From positions 1-64,000 of the forward strand of contig CAVZHO010000019.1 of NCBI GenBank assembly GCA_963775085.1: 64,000 nt of DNA, given 5' to 3'. A model generated the notes under the pieces. That model saw only the letters and a program-made list of their open reading frames with translations. It was not told the origin of the DNA and did not search any database. The first letter of the stretch is position 1. Every line of letters starts with the position of its first letter. The translations under genes were made by a program, and so were the position numbers. Below, in pieces: positions 1 through 8,485 of this stretch. Source of the DNA: JAAFIP01 sp963775085 (lineage in GTDB: Bacteria > Pseudomonadota > Gammaproteobacteria > Burkholderiales > Burkholderiaceae_C).

Positions 1-1808
1 GCCGTTCAAACTGAAACTTGTCGTCGGGTTGGGCCGTAATCGCACCGCCTGCGCCTAGCGATGGCTCTACGTAGGCGGTGATGACTCTCAAACTGTCCGG
101 GTTCAGCGCTGCTAAAAAGTCTTTGCCGCCTGCGTCGGGGTGTTCGTCTTTGAACAGGCGGTCGTACAGGCGCACTTCGGCTTGCACGCCATCGGCTACG
201 GCTACCCAGGTGACTACGCCTTTGACTTTGACTGCGTCGCTGCCGGGGGTGCCGCTTTTGGTGTCTTTTAAGACTCTAGCCCTTATAAATAGGGCGTGAG
301 CAGCTCCTGACTTGATAGCGTCTGGGGTGGCATCTGGGGCGTAGTCTGCGCCTTCTACCTCTATCACGTAGCCGTATTTCAGGCGCACTTTGTTGCCTGG
401 GAACAATCTAAAGAAGCCTTTGCTGGGCACTTCTTCGTAGTCGCTGCGCTCTATCCACACTTCTTTGCCGATGTTGAAGGTGCGCTTGCCTAGCTCTGGC
501 AGGTGGGGGTGGACGGGGGCGGTGCAGGGCTCTAGGTGGTCGGCGCTGCCGAAGGCCTCTTCCCAGTTGGTGATGACGAGTTTGAGGGGGTCTAGCACGG
601 CCATGGCGCGTTTGGCTGTGGGGTCTAGGGTGTCGCGCAGCGCGCCTTCCAGGGTGCTGTAGTCGATCCAGCTGTCGGCTTTGCTTACGCCGATGCGGTC
701 GGTGAACAGGTGGATGGCCTCGGCGGTGTAGCCGCGCCTGCGCAGGCCGACTATGGTGGGCATGCGGGGGTCGTCCCAGCCGGCTACTTTGCCTTCGTTT
801 ACCAGCTGGGCGAGTTTACGTTTGCTGGTGACGACGTAGGTGAGGTTGAGGCGGGCAAATTCATGCTGGTGCGGCGGGGGGAATGACAGCAGCGCGGGCA
901 GCGTAGCGGGTGTGGTGCCAGCGTCTGCGCGGGGGAGGGCGCTGGTTTGCGGGTGGCTCAGTTTCTCTAGTAGCCAGTCGTACCACGGGCGCTGGTCTTC
1001 AAACTCCAGGGTGCAAATGCTGTGGGTGATGTTTTCCAGCGCGTCTTCGATGGGGTGGGCGTAGGCGTACATCGGGTAGATGCACCAGGTGTCGCCAGTG
1101 TTGTGGTGCGTGTGCGCGGCGAATGCGGTAGATGGCGGGGTCGCGCAGGTTGATGTTGGGGCTGGCCATGTCGATCTTGGCTCGCAGCACCATGCTGCCG
1201 TCGGGGTGCTTGCCGTCCTTCATTTCTCTAAAGCGGGCCAGGTTCTCGGCAGGGGTGCGGCTGCGAAACGGGCTGTCCACACCGGGTTTGTTGAAGTCGC
1301 CTCGGTTGGCTTTCATGTCTTCGGCGGACTGCTCGTCCACATAGGCCAGGCCTGCTTCGATCAAAAATTCTGCCGCGCGGTACATGAAGCCAAAATAGTC
1401 GCTGGCCTGGTAGGGCGCTGCGTCTTTGGAGCCGTTCCAGTCAAAGCCCAGCCATTTGACGGTGTCGATGATGGCGTTGACGTACTCGGTGTCTTCTTTT
1501 TCGGGGTTGGTGTCGTCAAAGCGCAGGTGGCACACGCCGCCGTAGTCCTTGGCCAGGCCAAAGTTCAGGCAAATGCTTTTGGCGTGGCCAATGTGTAGGT
1601 AGCCGTTGGGCTCGGGCGGAAAGCGGGTGCGGATTTTGGCGGGGTCTGGCGCGCTAGCGGCGTGGTGCGCTGCGTCGCCGGGGCTGCCTGCCCATTTACG
1701 CGCTTCATAGGTGCCGTTGGCTAAATCATGTTCGATGATTTGGCGCAGGAAGTTGCTGGGCTTGGTGGCTTCGGGGGCGGCGGGAGAGTGGGGGGCTGGT
1801 GTGGTCAT
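1..1808 (-). CDS. glnS: Glutaminyl-tRNA synthetase, frameshifted and cut by the window edge
   Basis: Charges tRNA-Gln with glutamine in the cytoplasm. The N-terminal class I core is clear: PPEPNGYLHIGHAKSICLNF carries the HIGH motif and RFDDTNPEKE follows. The frame breaks near 1112 after RDPAIYRIRRA: one extra base turns the expected THHNTGDTWCIYPMY into a nonsense tail. In the shifted frame the family sequence continues without a stop (LVNEGKVAGWDDPRMP, GVSKADSWIDY, KSGTPGSDAVKVKG) to position 1. ATG 1806-1808. A 30-bp repeat lies in the anticodon-binding beta-barrel region at 277-305. Identity is certain; the frameshift may be a sequencing error because the gene is normally essential. Confidence 0.93.
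277..305 (-). repeat. 30-bp palindromic element, copy inside glnS
   Basis: Copy of the TAGCTGCTTACGTCCT-N7-AGGACTA family, in the orientation of glnS. It is translated in the common phase as GAAHALFIRAR, in place of the strand usually found just before the KSGTPGSDA loop of betaproteobacterial GlnS. The inner stem is GCCCTA/TATAAGGGC. Confidence 0.7.
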
Positions 1809-1833
1809 ACACCAGCGATTTTAGGCGGTTAGC

Positions 1834-2382
1834 CTAGCGGCTCCCGTCGATCAGTACAAAACAAATGCGCGCCGTTTTATCGGAGCGATTGGCCCAGGCG
1901 TGGTTGGTGCCGCGCTGCACCAGCACGTCGCCGGTTTTCATCAGGGTTTCGCCATCGTCCATCACGGCCCAGATCTCGCCTTCCAGGATGATGGCGTAGT
2001 CGACCGTCTCGGTGCGGTGCATGCCGGGGTGCGCGCCCTCGCGGGTGTCGTGCGCGGCGTCGGCAAAGATGCCGTTGTTAAAGGTGGCGGCGATCTGCTT
2101 TTGGCGCAGCACCGGGTCTGCGGCCTCGGGCGGGTAGTCGATGATGCGCAGCACGGTGCCGTTTTTGGGCGGCAAGATGCCTTTGTGCTCGCTCACCGTG
2201 TCGGGCGCGTGGATGGCGGCGGGCGACACCAAGGTGCGCCAGATGTTGACGGCCCGGTAGTTGGGGCGTACGTCTACGGTGCGGATGGCGGTGGCGGGCG
2301 CGTCTTCTACGATGCGGGATCGTCCCTGGGCATCGTCTTCGGTGATGATGCGGCGGATGGGGGGCAGGGTAGGTAGGGTCAT
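1834..2382 (-). CDS. Cupin-domain protein
   Basis: A 182-residue single cupin. The C-terminal half holds the barrel signatures: GMHRTETVDYAIILEGEIWAVMDDGE is cupin motif 1 (metal-binding His and Glu), and GDVLVQRGTNHAWANRS is motif 2 with its His. The start at 2382 (MTLPTLPP) is chosen because GGAG precedes it; a longer reading upstream lacks support. Such proteins bind a metal and act as dioxygenases, isomerases or small-molecule sensors; the substrate cannot be told. It lies between glnS (same strand) and a divergent flavoenzyme-like gene at 2532, which could indicate linked function, but this is only an inference. Confidence 0.8.
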   Translation of the reverse strand: MTLPTLPPIRRIITEDDAQGRSRIVEDAPATAIRTVDVRPNYRAVNIWRTLVSPAAIHAPDTVSEHKGILPPKNGTVLRIIDYPPEAADPVLRQKQIAATFNNGIFADAAHDTREGAHPGMHRTETVDYAIILEGEIWAVMDDGETLMKTGDVLVQRGTNHAWANRSDKTARICFVLIDGSR

Positions 2383-2531
2383 GGGGCTTTGTCTCCGGTA
2401 AAAGTTGAAAAGATGATAACCGCCACGACAGGCCTGCGGGCTGTGAGTTGCCCTCATATTGGCGGTCTCTCAGGTTGCTCCATGCCGGGGGGTGGGTCAC
2501 GTATGATGATGGCAGTAAGAATCCCAAAGAC

Positions 2532-3767
2532 ATGCCCCCCCACGCCCACAGCGCCATTGACCAAGACTGGCTTGCAAAGGCACGCGCCCTCACGCCGCTT
2601 TTGAATGCTGCGGGACCAGGCATTGATGCCACTAAAACGCTGCCCGCCGAGGTGCTGAACGCGCTGCACGCCGCCAAGATGTTTCGCATGCTGTTGCCGC
2701 GCAGCTTGGGCGGGGCCGAGCTGGATATGCCCACGTTTTTTCAGGTGGTGCTGGCCATAGCCGAAGGTGATGCCAGCGTGGGCTGGACGGTGGCGCAAAG
2801 CAATGGCTGTGCGATGGCGGCGGCCTATATGGACGCGCAAGCTGCGAGCGAAGTGTTTGCCGATCCGCGCGCCGTGCTGGCCTGGGGCTTCCCCGCCGGG
2901 CCGTGCCGGGCTACCGCCGTAGACGGCGGCTGGCGCGTGACGGGTACGTGGGGCTTTGGCAGCGGCAGCAGGCACTCTACCTGGGTAGGCGGCCATTGCC
3001 AAATATTAGACGCTAACGGCGTAGCGCAAACCAAGCCCGAGGGCGGCCCCGTAGAGCGCACGGTGCTGATACCGCGCTCGGATGTCACCATCACCGACAG
3101 CGCCTGGAACGTGATAGGCCTGCGCGGCACGGGCAGCGACACCTACGCGGTGACGGACATGTTCGTCCCCGCCAAGCACTGCGTAGTGCCACGCGGCGTA
3201 GGCCGCGACCAGCAGTTGCCCGAAGATACCGCCCTGCCCGATGAAGCCGAGCGCCGCGAGGCCGGGCCCCTCTACCGCTTCTCGCCCACGCTGGTGTACC
3301 AAGCGGGATTTTCTGCTGTGGCGCTGGGCATAGCACGGGCCATGCTCAATTCCTTCATCGAGCTGGCCAGCAAAAAATCGCCTGGCGGTGGCGCGCTGCT
3401 GCTGCGCGACAACGCCGTCATTCAAGAGCATGTGGCGGTGTCAACAGCGCGGCTGGATGCCATGGAGGCCTGGCTGATCAGCAGTTTAAAAACGACCTGG
3501 GACAGCACTGTGGCCACCGGCGTGCACGCCTTTCCGCACCGCATCACCATGCGCCTGGCCTCTACGTATGCGGTGCGCGAGGCGGCGAGGGTGGTGGAAG
3601 ACGTGTACACCGACGCTGGTGCCACCGCGATATTTGAGGTACACCCCTTCGAGCGCCGCCTACGCGACATGCACGCCGTGTCGCAGCAAGTGCAATCGAA
3701 CCCGCAGCATTTTCAGACCGTGGGGCAGTATTACCTGGGGCTTAAGCCTAGTACACGGTTTATCTAG
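2532..3767 (+). CDS. Acyl-CoA dehydrogenase-fold flavoprotein (possible group D monooxygenase)
   Basis: A 411-residue protein with acyl-CoA dehydrogenase architecture: N-terminal helical domain (LPAEVLNALHAAKMFRMLLP, then LGGAELDMPTFFQV), middle beta domain (GWRVTGTWGFGSGSRHSTW) and C-terminal helical bundle. The middle domain resembles flavin-dependent hydroxylases of the HsaA/DszC type, which take reduced flavin from a partner reductase, more than classical fatty-acid dehydrogenases; the classical catalytic Glu could not be placed. Start ATG 2532 (MPPHAHSAIDQDW) is preferred, though in-frame codons extend to 2448. No flavin reductase gene is adjacent, so the monooxygenase reading is tentative. 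Confidence 0.72.
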   Translation: MPPHAHSAIDQDWLAKARALTPLLNAAGPGIDATKTLPAEVLNALHAAKMFRMLLPRSLGGAELDMPTFFQVVLAIAEGDASVGWTVAQSNGCAMAAAYMDAQAASEVFADPRAVLAWGFPAGPCRATAVDGGWRVTGTWGFGSGSRHSTWVGGHCQILDANGVAQTKPEGGPVERTVLIPRSDVTITDSAWNVIGLRGTGSDTYAVTDMFVPAKHCVVPRGVGRDQQLPEDTALPDEAERREAGPLYRFSPTLVYQAGFSAVALGIARAMLNSFIELASKKSPGGGALLLRDNAVIQEHVAVSTARLDAMEAWLISSLKTTWDSTVATGVHAFPHRITMRLASTYAVREAARVVEDVYTDAGATAIFEVHPFERRLRDMHAVSQQVQSNPQHFQTVGQYYLGLKPSTRFI

Positions 3768-3790
3768 TGGGCGTGCTTGCGTAGGTTTTT

Positions 3791-3860
3791 AGGTAACGCA
3801 ATTTTTTCTTCTCTTGTTTGGCGTTTTCTGTATTCATTTTTTGCGTTTTTTGCGATACAT
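3791..3860. repeat. AGGTAACGC-bounded AT-rich intergenic repeat, copy 1
   Basis: Starts AGGTAACGCA and ends TTTTTTGCGATACAT, with internal GCGTTTT runs. It fills the gap between the convergent flavoenzyme gene (ending 3767) and the Bug receptor (ending 3872). Related copies lie at 6458, 7398, 63084 and 63799. The inverted ends and T-runs could form a bidirectional terminator here. Confidence 0.6.
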
Positions 3861-3871
3861 CCCCAGCCTGA

Positions 3872-4837
3872 TCAGTCCGGCTTGATATTCCCGTCACGCA
3901 CAATCTTGCCCCACTTCACCGTCTCGGTTTTGATGTAGTCGGCAAACTGCTGCGGCGTGCCGCCCACGGGCTCGAAGGCCATGGCGGCCAGGCGCTCGCG
4001 GACGTCAGGGGTTTTTAGCATGCTGTTAATGGCATCGTTCACCTTCTGAATAATCGCAGGCGGTGTGCCCGCAGGAGCCAGCAGGCCGATCCAGGTGTCA
4101 TCCACCACGCCCGGAAAGCCCGACTCGGCAAAGGTCGGCACATCGGGAAGGGCGGCGACGCGCTTGTCGCTGGAGATGGCCAGGGGCTTGAGTTTGCCGG
4201 TTTTGACAAAGGGCAGCGGTGTGGACAGCGCGCCCGAGCCTACCGTAACTTCGCCACCCACCACCGCCGTGATGGCGGGCCCTGCACCCCGGTAGTGAAC
4301 GGGCACCATGTCCAGCTTGGCGGCCTGGTTAAACAGGTTTTCTGCCGTCAGGTGCGGCGTGGTGCCGCTGCCGGGGCTGGCGAAGGACAGCTTGTTGGTT
4401 TTGGCATGCGCCAGCAGCTCGGCCAGGGTGTTGACGGGCAGGCTGGGGTTGGTAAAGATCAAATTGGGCTGGCGGGCGATGACGGCCACGGGGATAAAGT
4501 CGCGGTCGGGGTCGTAGCCGCCCTTGGGCGAGAGCGTCACGTTGACGGCAAAGGCCGAGGTGGTGACCAGGAAGGTGTAGCCGTCTGGCGCGGCCTTGGA
4601 CACCAGGGCCGCGCCCAGGTTGCCGCCCGCGCCGCCTTTGTTGTCCACAATCACCGGCTGGCCCAAAATGTCGGTGAGCTTGAGCGCGGTGATGCGGCCA
4701 ATCAAATCGGCAGGCCCAGCGGGTGCGAAGGCAATGACCAGTTTGATGGGTTTGTTGGGGTAGGCCTGCGCAGCGGCGGGCGCGGCGGCAATAAGGCTAA
4801 AACCAAAAACCAGGCAGAGGCGGGACCATAGATTCAC
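3872..4837 (-). CDS. Bug-family (TctC) periplasmic binding protein
   Basis: A 321-residue tripartite-tricarboxylate-transporter receptor. It has a Sec signal peptide (LCLVFGFSLIAAAPAAAQA) followed by the family's first strand YPNKPIKLVIAFAPAGPADL and VDNKGGAGGNLGAALVSKA, which form the carboxylate-binding cleft. GTG at 4835-4837 is chosen as start because CAGGAG precedes it; the longer reading would bury the signal peptide. Betaproteobacteria carry very many such orphan receptors for carboxylates and aromatic acids. No tctA/tctB membrane genes are adjacent, so the ligand and partner are unknown. Confidence 0.88.
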   Translation of the reverse strand: MNLWSRLCLVFGFSLIAAAPAAAQAYPNKPIKLVIAFAPAGPADLIGRITALKLTDILGQPVIVDNKGGAGGNLGAALVSKAAPDGYTFLVTTSAFAVNVTLSPKGGYDPDRDFIPVAVIARQPNLIFTNPSLPVNTLAELLAHAKTNKLSFASPGSGTTPHLTAENLFNQAAKLDMVPVHYRGAGPAITAVVGGEVTVGSGALSTPLPFVKTGKLKPLAISSDKRVAALPDVPTFAESGFPGVVDDTWIGLLAPAGTPPAIIQKVNDAINSMLKTPDVRERLAAMAFEPVGGTPQQFADYIKTETVKWGKIVRDGNIKPD

Positions 4838-5024
4838 AGTGTTCTCCTGAAATTTCAGCGCAGAGCGCGTGGGTGGTGTACGCATTGATCGTAGCCCAAC
4901 GGCGGCTCGCCCACCCTGTGTCAAACCCGCACGGGTTTACGCTTGGTTGCAATCTTCACACAGCAGATGCCATCCAAAGCCGCTCGGGTCACGTTGTATG
5001 TTCACCTAACCTAAGGAGTTCTGT

Positions 5025-5528
5025 ATGTCTAAAGTCTCTGCCCCTGCCACTCAAACCGCCTCCAAAACCGCCACCAGAACCGTAACCAAAACAGCTATCA
5101 AAATAGTAGCTGCTTGCGCCCTGGTAGCAGGGACTATGGCCAGTTTTAATGCTGCAGCTTCGGATGTGCGCTGGACGGTGACGATTGGCTCGCCTTTTCC
5201 TGCCGCCTACCCCGTAGTAGTGCAGCCTGCGACTGCCTACTACCCGCCCGTGGTGGTGCAGCAACCCCAAGTGGTGGTGTACCAGCCGCCCGTGGTCTAT
5301 ACGCAGCCGCAGGTGGTGTACACACAGCCCCAGGTGGTCTACACCCAACCGCGTGTCGTCTATGCCCAGCCGCAAGTGGTGTACACCCAGCCGCGTGTCA
5401 TCCATGCGCCACGCCCTGTGGTGGTGGTGCAACCTACCCATGGACGCGGTCACGACCGTGGCCATGACCGTGACGATGATCGTCGTGGACGCCGCATGGT
5501 GGGCTATACGCAAGTGGTGTACCGCTAA
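5025..5528 (+). CDS. Exported protein with tandem YTQPQVV repeats
   Basis: A 167-residue protein of unknown function. It has a Lys/Thr-rich N-terminus, a hydrophobic segment IKIVAACALVAGTMASF ending at an AAAS cleavage-like site, a Val/Tyr/Pro/Gln-rich middle with about six near-identical 8-residue units (VVYTQPQ type, residues about 75-125) and a His/Arg/Asp-rich tail (GRGHDRGHDRDDDRRGRR). AAGGAG sits 9 nt before the ATG. The signal peptide is encoded by a copy of the 30-bp repeat. Similar low-complexity proteins occur in Burkholderiales as surface or periplasmic hypotheticals. Hairpins follow at 5538 and 5569. Confidence 0.75.
   Translation: MSKVSAPATQTASKTATRTVTKTAIKIVAACALVAGTMASFNAAASDVRWTVTIGSPFPAAYPVVVQPATAYYPPVVVQQPQVVVYQPPVVYTQPQVVYTQPQVVYTQPRVVYAQPQVVYTQPRVIHAPRPVVVVQPTHGRGHDRGHDRDDDRRGRRMVGYTQVVYR
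5107..5136 (+). repeat. 30-bp palindromic element forming a signal peptide core
   Basis: Core TAGCTGCTTGCGCCCTGG... ending GGGACTA. It is read in the same orientation and codon phase as in mltB, comEC and the glutaredoxin-like gene, giving VAACALVAGTM, the hydrophobic core of the signal peptide of the gene at 5025. Confidence 0.85.
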
Positions 5529-5537
5529 CAAAGGGCG

Positions 5538-5596
5538 GGGGTTGGTACGCAACCCCTGTTCACTGTACAAAAAAGCCTGCCGCGTGCAGGCTTTTT
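5538..5596. terminator. Hairpin plus bidirectional Rho-independent terminator
   Basis: A first hairpin GGGGTTG-GTACG-CAACCCC (5538-5556) is followed by the stem AAGCCTGC/GCAGGCTT (about 5573-5593), flanked by A6 on the left and T5 on the right. The A and T runs allow termination for both the gene ending at 5528 (+) and the ABC operon ending at 5624 (-). Confidence 0.85.
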
Positions 5597-5623
5597 GTGT
5601 GGGCGCTTGATGCTGTGTGGTGC

Positions 5624-6421
5624 CTAGACCAACGCGGCTTGCTGCGCCTGCGCGGCGCGCACTTCTACGCGCACCTGCTCGGTCAGCTCAGCTTTCAGCG
5701 CGCTGAACTCGGGCGTGGTTTTGATGGAATAATGCCGTGGGTGGGCCAGTGGCACCACACGGTCGAGCTTGATGCGGCCGGGCCGCGCGCTCATCACCAC
5801 CACGCGGGTGCCCATGAAAACGGCTTCGTCGATGTCGTGGGTGACGAATAAAACCGTTTTGCGCTCAGCTTCCCAGATGCCTAGCAGCAGCTCTTGCATC
5901 AGCTCGCGGGTTTGGTGGTCTAGCGCGCCAAAGGGCTCGTCCATCAGCAAGATGCGCGGGTTGTTGGCCAGGGCGCGCGCTATGGCGGTGCGCTGCTGCA
6001 TGCCACCCGAGAGCTGTTTGGGGAAGTGGTTTTCAAAACCCTTGAGGCCGACTTTTTGGATAAAGCTTTGTGCAATCTCCAGTTGCTCGGGCCGCGCCAT
6101 GCCGCGCTCGCGCAGGCCAAAGCAGACGTTGTCCAGCACGTTGAGCCAGGGGAAGAGTGTGTAGCTTTGGAACACCATGCCCCGGTCTGCGCCAGCGCCG
6201 GTGATGTTTTTGCCCTCCAGCAGCACGGTGCCGGAGGTCTGCTGGTCTAGCCCCGCCACGATGCGCAACAGGGTACTTTTGCCGCAGCCCGAGGGGCCCA
6301 GGATGGTGATGAAGTCGTTCTCTGCCACATCCAAATCGGTGGCTTGCAGCGCCACAGTGGGCGCGCCACCCGAGGTGGAGGCAAAGCTGCGGCTGACGCC
6401 GCGTACGGTCAATATTCCCAC
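5624..6421 (-). CDS. ABC transporter ATP-binding protein (TauB/SsuB type)
   Basis: A 265-residue ATPase of the nitrate/sulfonate/taurine importer class. Walker A is GPSGCGKST, Q-loop VFQSYTLFPW, signature LSGGMQQR, Walker B ILLMDEPFGALD, H-loop FVTHDIDEAVF. The start is GTG at 6419-6421 with AAGAAGG upstream. It is the last gene of an importer operon (binding protein 7485-8447, permease 6599-7378, then this gene), with AT-rich repeats in both gaps. The operon lies directly behind hutH on the same strand, so the cargo may be a histidine-pathway compound; sequence alone cannot separate this from sulfonate, taurine or pyrimidine-like ligands. Confidence 0.9.
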   Translation of the reverse strand: MGILTVRGVSRSFASTSGGAPTVALQATDLDVAENDFITILGPSGCGKSTLLRIVAGLDQQTSGTVLLEGKNITGAGADRGMVFQSYTLFPWLNVLDNVCFGLRERGMARPEQLEIAQSFIQKVGLKGFENHFPKQLSGGMQQRTAIARALANNPRILLMDEPFGALDHQTRELMQELLLGIWEAERKTVLFVTHDIDEAVFMGTRVVVMSARPGRIKLDRVVPLAHPRHYSIKTTPEFSALKAELTEQVRVEVRAAQAQQAALV

Positions 6422-6457
6422 GTAAGGTCCTTCTTTGGATGGATCATGCGTTGCGGG

Positions 6458-6580
6458 AGGTAACGCAAAAAGCGCAAAAAATACGCAAAAAGCGCAAAAA
6501 AATAAAATTGATATCCATATTGTTCATGTAATTTTTTGCGATTTTGAATTTTATTTTTTTTAGTGTTTTTTGCGTTACCT
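6458..6580. repeat. AGGTAACGCAAAAA-bounded intergenic repeat, copy 2
   Basis: Begins AGGTAACGCAAAAAGCGC and ends GTGTTTTTTGCGTTACCT, so the ends are near-perfect inverted repeats around an AT-rich centre. It lies between the ABC permease and ATPase genes. Translation of one strand gives FFALFAYFLRFLRYLP, which should not be taken as a protein. Confidence 0.75.
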
Positions 6581-6598
6581 GTACTTCTGAATCTCAAC

Positions 6599-7378
6599 TC
6601 AGCGCCCCAGCTGCGCCCAGGCAAACTGGCGGCGGTTGAACCACTTAAACGCCATGTCGCTGGCCAGGCCAATCAGGCCAATGATGATGATGCCGAAGAT
6701 GATCTGGTCGGTGGCCATCAGCGCCTGGCTGTCGGTGATCATGTGGCCGATGCCCGACGATGCGCCGATCAGCTCGGCAACGATCACGTACGTCCAGGCC
6801 CAGCCCAGCACCATACGCAAAATCTCGGCAATCTCGGGCGCTGCACCGGGGATGAGCACGCGTTTGACCAGACTGGCATCCGAGCTGCCCAGCGTGTAGG
6901 CGGCCTCGACCAAATCGCGCCGGGTATTGCCCACCACCACCGCAATCATCAGCACCAGCTGGAAAAAGCTGCCGATGATAATGACCGAGAGTTTTTGCGC
7001 CTCGCCAATGCCCACCCACAGGATCAGCAGGGGGATGAAGGCGCTGGCGGGCAGGTAACGGGCAAAGGAGACGAAGGGCTCAAAAAATGCTTCGATGGGT
7101 TTGTAGGTGCCCATCGCCACGCCCAGCGGAATGGCGACCACCGCAGCAATTACAAACCCGCCCACCACGCGCCACACCGTCATGCCAATGTCTTTCATAA
7201 AGCCCATTTGCGTAATCAGCGTGTAGCCCGACTGCACCATGGTGATGGGGTCGGCTAAAAAGGTTTTGCTGACAAAACCGCCCAGCGTGGCGAACGCCCA
7301 CGCCGCTACAAAGACGATAAAAAACGAAACCCCAAGCCAGATGCGGGTGGCGGGTGCAACAGGTGTGAGTGGTTTCAT
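6599..7378 (-). CDS. ABC transporter permease (TauC/SsuC type)
   Basis: A 259-residue inner-membrane permease with about six membrane segments: residues 10-30 (WLGVSFFIVFVAAWAFATLG), then VVGGFVIAAVVAIPLGVAMG, ASAFIPLLILWVGIGEAQK, VIIIGSFFQLVLMIAVVVG, MVLGWAWTYVIVAELIGA and IIFGIIIIGLIGLASDMAF. The cytoplasmic coupling loop is AAPEIAEILRMVLGWAW. It forms a homodimeric channel with the ATPase at 5624 and receives cargo from the binding protein at 7485. No strong Shine-Dalgarno precedes its ATG, and the repeat copy upstream suggests differential expression within the operon. Confidence 0.9.
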   Translation of the reverse strand: MKPLTPVAPATRIWLGVSFFIVFVAAWAFATLGGFVSKTFLADPITMVQSGYTLITQMGFMKDIGMTVWRVVGGFVIAAVVAIPLGVAMGTYKPIEAFFEPFVSFARYLPASAFIPLLILWVGIGEAQKLSVIIIGSFFQLVLMIAVVVGNTRRDLVEAAYTLGSSDASLVKRVLIPGAAPEIAEILRMVLGWAWTYVIVAELIGASSGIGHMITDSQALMATDQIIFGIIIIGLIGLASDMAFKWFNRRQFAWAQLGR

Positions 7379-7397
7379 GAATAGAGGTTCGAAGTAC

Positions 7398-7468
7398 AGG
7401 TAACGCCAAAATTGCAGCGGACTTTTTTTTGCGTTTTTTGCGTTATTTTTGCGTTTTTCGCGTTACCT
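7398..7468. repeat. AGGTAACGC-bounded intergenic repeat, copy 3
   Basis: Begins AGGTAACGCC and ends TTTTTCGCGTTACCT. It lies between the ABC permease and the substrate-binding protein gene. Its left arm is shorter and more degenerate than that of copy 2. Confidence 0.65.
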
Positions 7469-7484
7469 AAAGCAGGCAATAACG

Positions 7485-8447
7485 TTACTTCAAAAAGCGC
7501 GTGTCGGCCAGCTTGGATAAGTCAGGAATGGCTTTGATGATGCCCGCCTCCAGCAGCAAGTCGGCGGCTTCTTTGCTGAATGCGGCGTGTTCACCGGCAA
7601 AAAACTTGGCATTGGCATCGCGGTCTTGCCAGCGCAGGTAGGCCTGGCTTTTTTCAAACGCCTCGCCGCTTTGTTTGATGTCGGCGCCCATGATCTCAAA
7701 GCTCTTTTTTGGTTCGGCCTTGATCATGGCGACGGCATCAAAGTACGCATCGGCCAGGGCCTTGGCGGCCTTGGGGTTCTCAGACAAAAACTTGGGCGTG
7801 CAGCCAAAGGTGTCCATCACCATCGGGTAGTCCAGCGTGGTGGCGATGATCTTGCCGGCCTCTGGCTTGGCGCGCACTGCGGACAAATAGGGCTCATAGG
7901 TCATGGCGGCATCGATGCCTGCGGTGCCTGCGATGATGGCGTTGGCGGCAGCCTGGGGTTCCAGGTTAACGACGGTCACGTCTTTCACGCTCATGCCGTT
8001 TTTCTTCAGCATCCACGCAAGGGCAAAGTACGGTGCGGTGCCGGGGGCGCTGGAGGCGACGGTTTTGCCTTTCAGGTCGGTAATCTTGGCAATGCCGGGT
8101 TTGACCACCATCCCGTCTGCGCCGTAGCTTTTGTCGAGCTGGAAAATTTGCGTGGTGGGCACGCCGTTGGCGTTCCACGCAACCCAGGTCTCTACCGTGG
8201 TGGCAGCACACTGGATGTCGCCCGAGGCGATGGCCAGGTGGCGGTCTTTTTGCGGGATTTTTTTAAGCGATACGTCCAGGCCGTGCTTTTTAAACAGGCC
8301 CGCTTCTTTGGCCAGGGTCAGCGGTGCAAAGCCCGTCCAGCCGGAGAGGCCGACGGCGACTTTGGTTTCTTGGGCGATTGCCCCTGCGGCCATACAGGCG
8401 GTGGCGGCTACGATGCACAGAGGCTTGAAGAGGCGGGTGACTTTCAT
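7485..8447 (-). CDS. ABC transporter substrate-binding protein (NMT1/TauA-like)
   Basis: A 320-residue periplasmic protein: signal peptide MKVTRLFKPLCIVAATACMAAGAIA, then a two-lobed NMT1/TauA-like fold (VAVGLSGWTGFAPLTLAKEAGLFKKHGL; the segment DRHLAIASGDIQCAAT frames the ligand cleft; DLKGKTVASSAPGTAPYFAL). CAGGAG precedes the ATG. It is the first gene of the importer operon and lies 38 nt downstream of hutH on the same strand, so it may be co-transcribed with hutUH and deliver histidine, urocanate or a related compound. That link is positional inference. Confidence 0.87.
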   Translation of the reverse strand: MKVTRLFKPLCIVAATACMAAGAIAQETKVAVGLSGWTGFAPLTLAKEAGLFKKHGLDVSLKKIPQKDRHLAIASGDIQCAATTVETWVAWNANGVPTTQIFQLDKSYGADGMVVKPGIAKITDLKGKTVASSAPGTAPYFALAWMLKKNGMSVKDVTVVNLEPQAAANAIIAGTAGIDAAMTYEPYLSAVRAKPEAGKIIATTLDYPMVMDTFGCTPKFLSENPKAAKALADAYFDAVAMIKAEPKKSFEIMGADIKQSGEAFEKSQAYLRWQDRDANAKFFAGEHAAFSKEAADLLLEAGIIKAIPDLSKLADTRFLK

Positions 8448-8485
8448 GGAAAACTCCTGGGGTTAAACAAGGGAACGGAAGAATA

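Noticed and set aside
1540..1570. GTAGTCCTTGGCC as another 30-bp element
   Set aside because: It encodes conserved GlnS residues (LAKDYGG) and lacks the other stem and the core length.
1080..1598. Long plus-strand frame opposite glnS
   Set aside because: Antisense shadow of glnS in GC-rich DNA with no ribosome site or family similarity.
5200..5420. CRISPR-like array
   Set aside because: Direct repeats are contiguous coding units without spacers.
6409..6672. Possible small membrane protein (FFALFAYFLRFLRYLP)
   Set aside because: Pure translation of the AGGTAACGC intergenic repeat.
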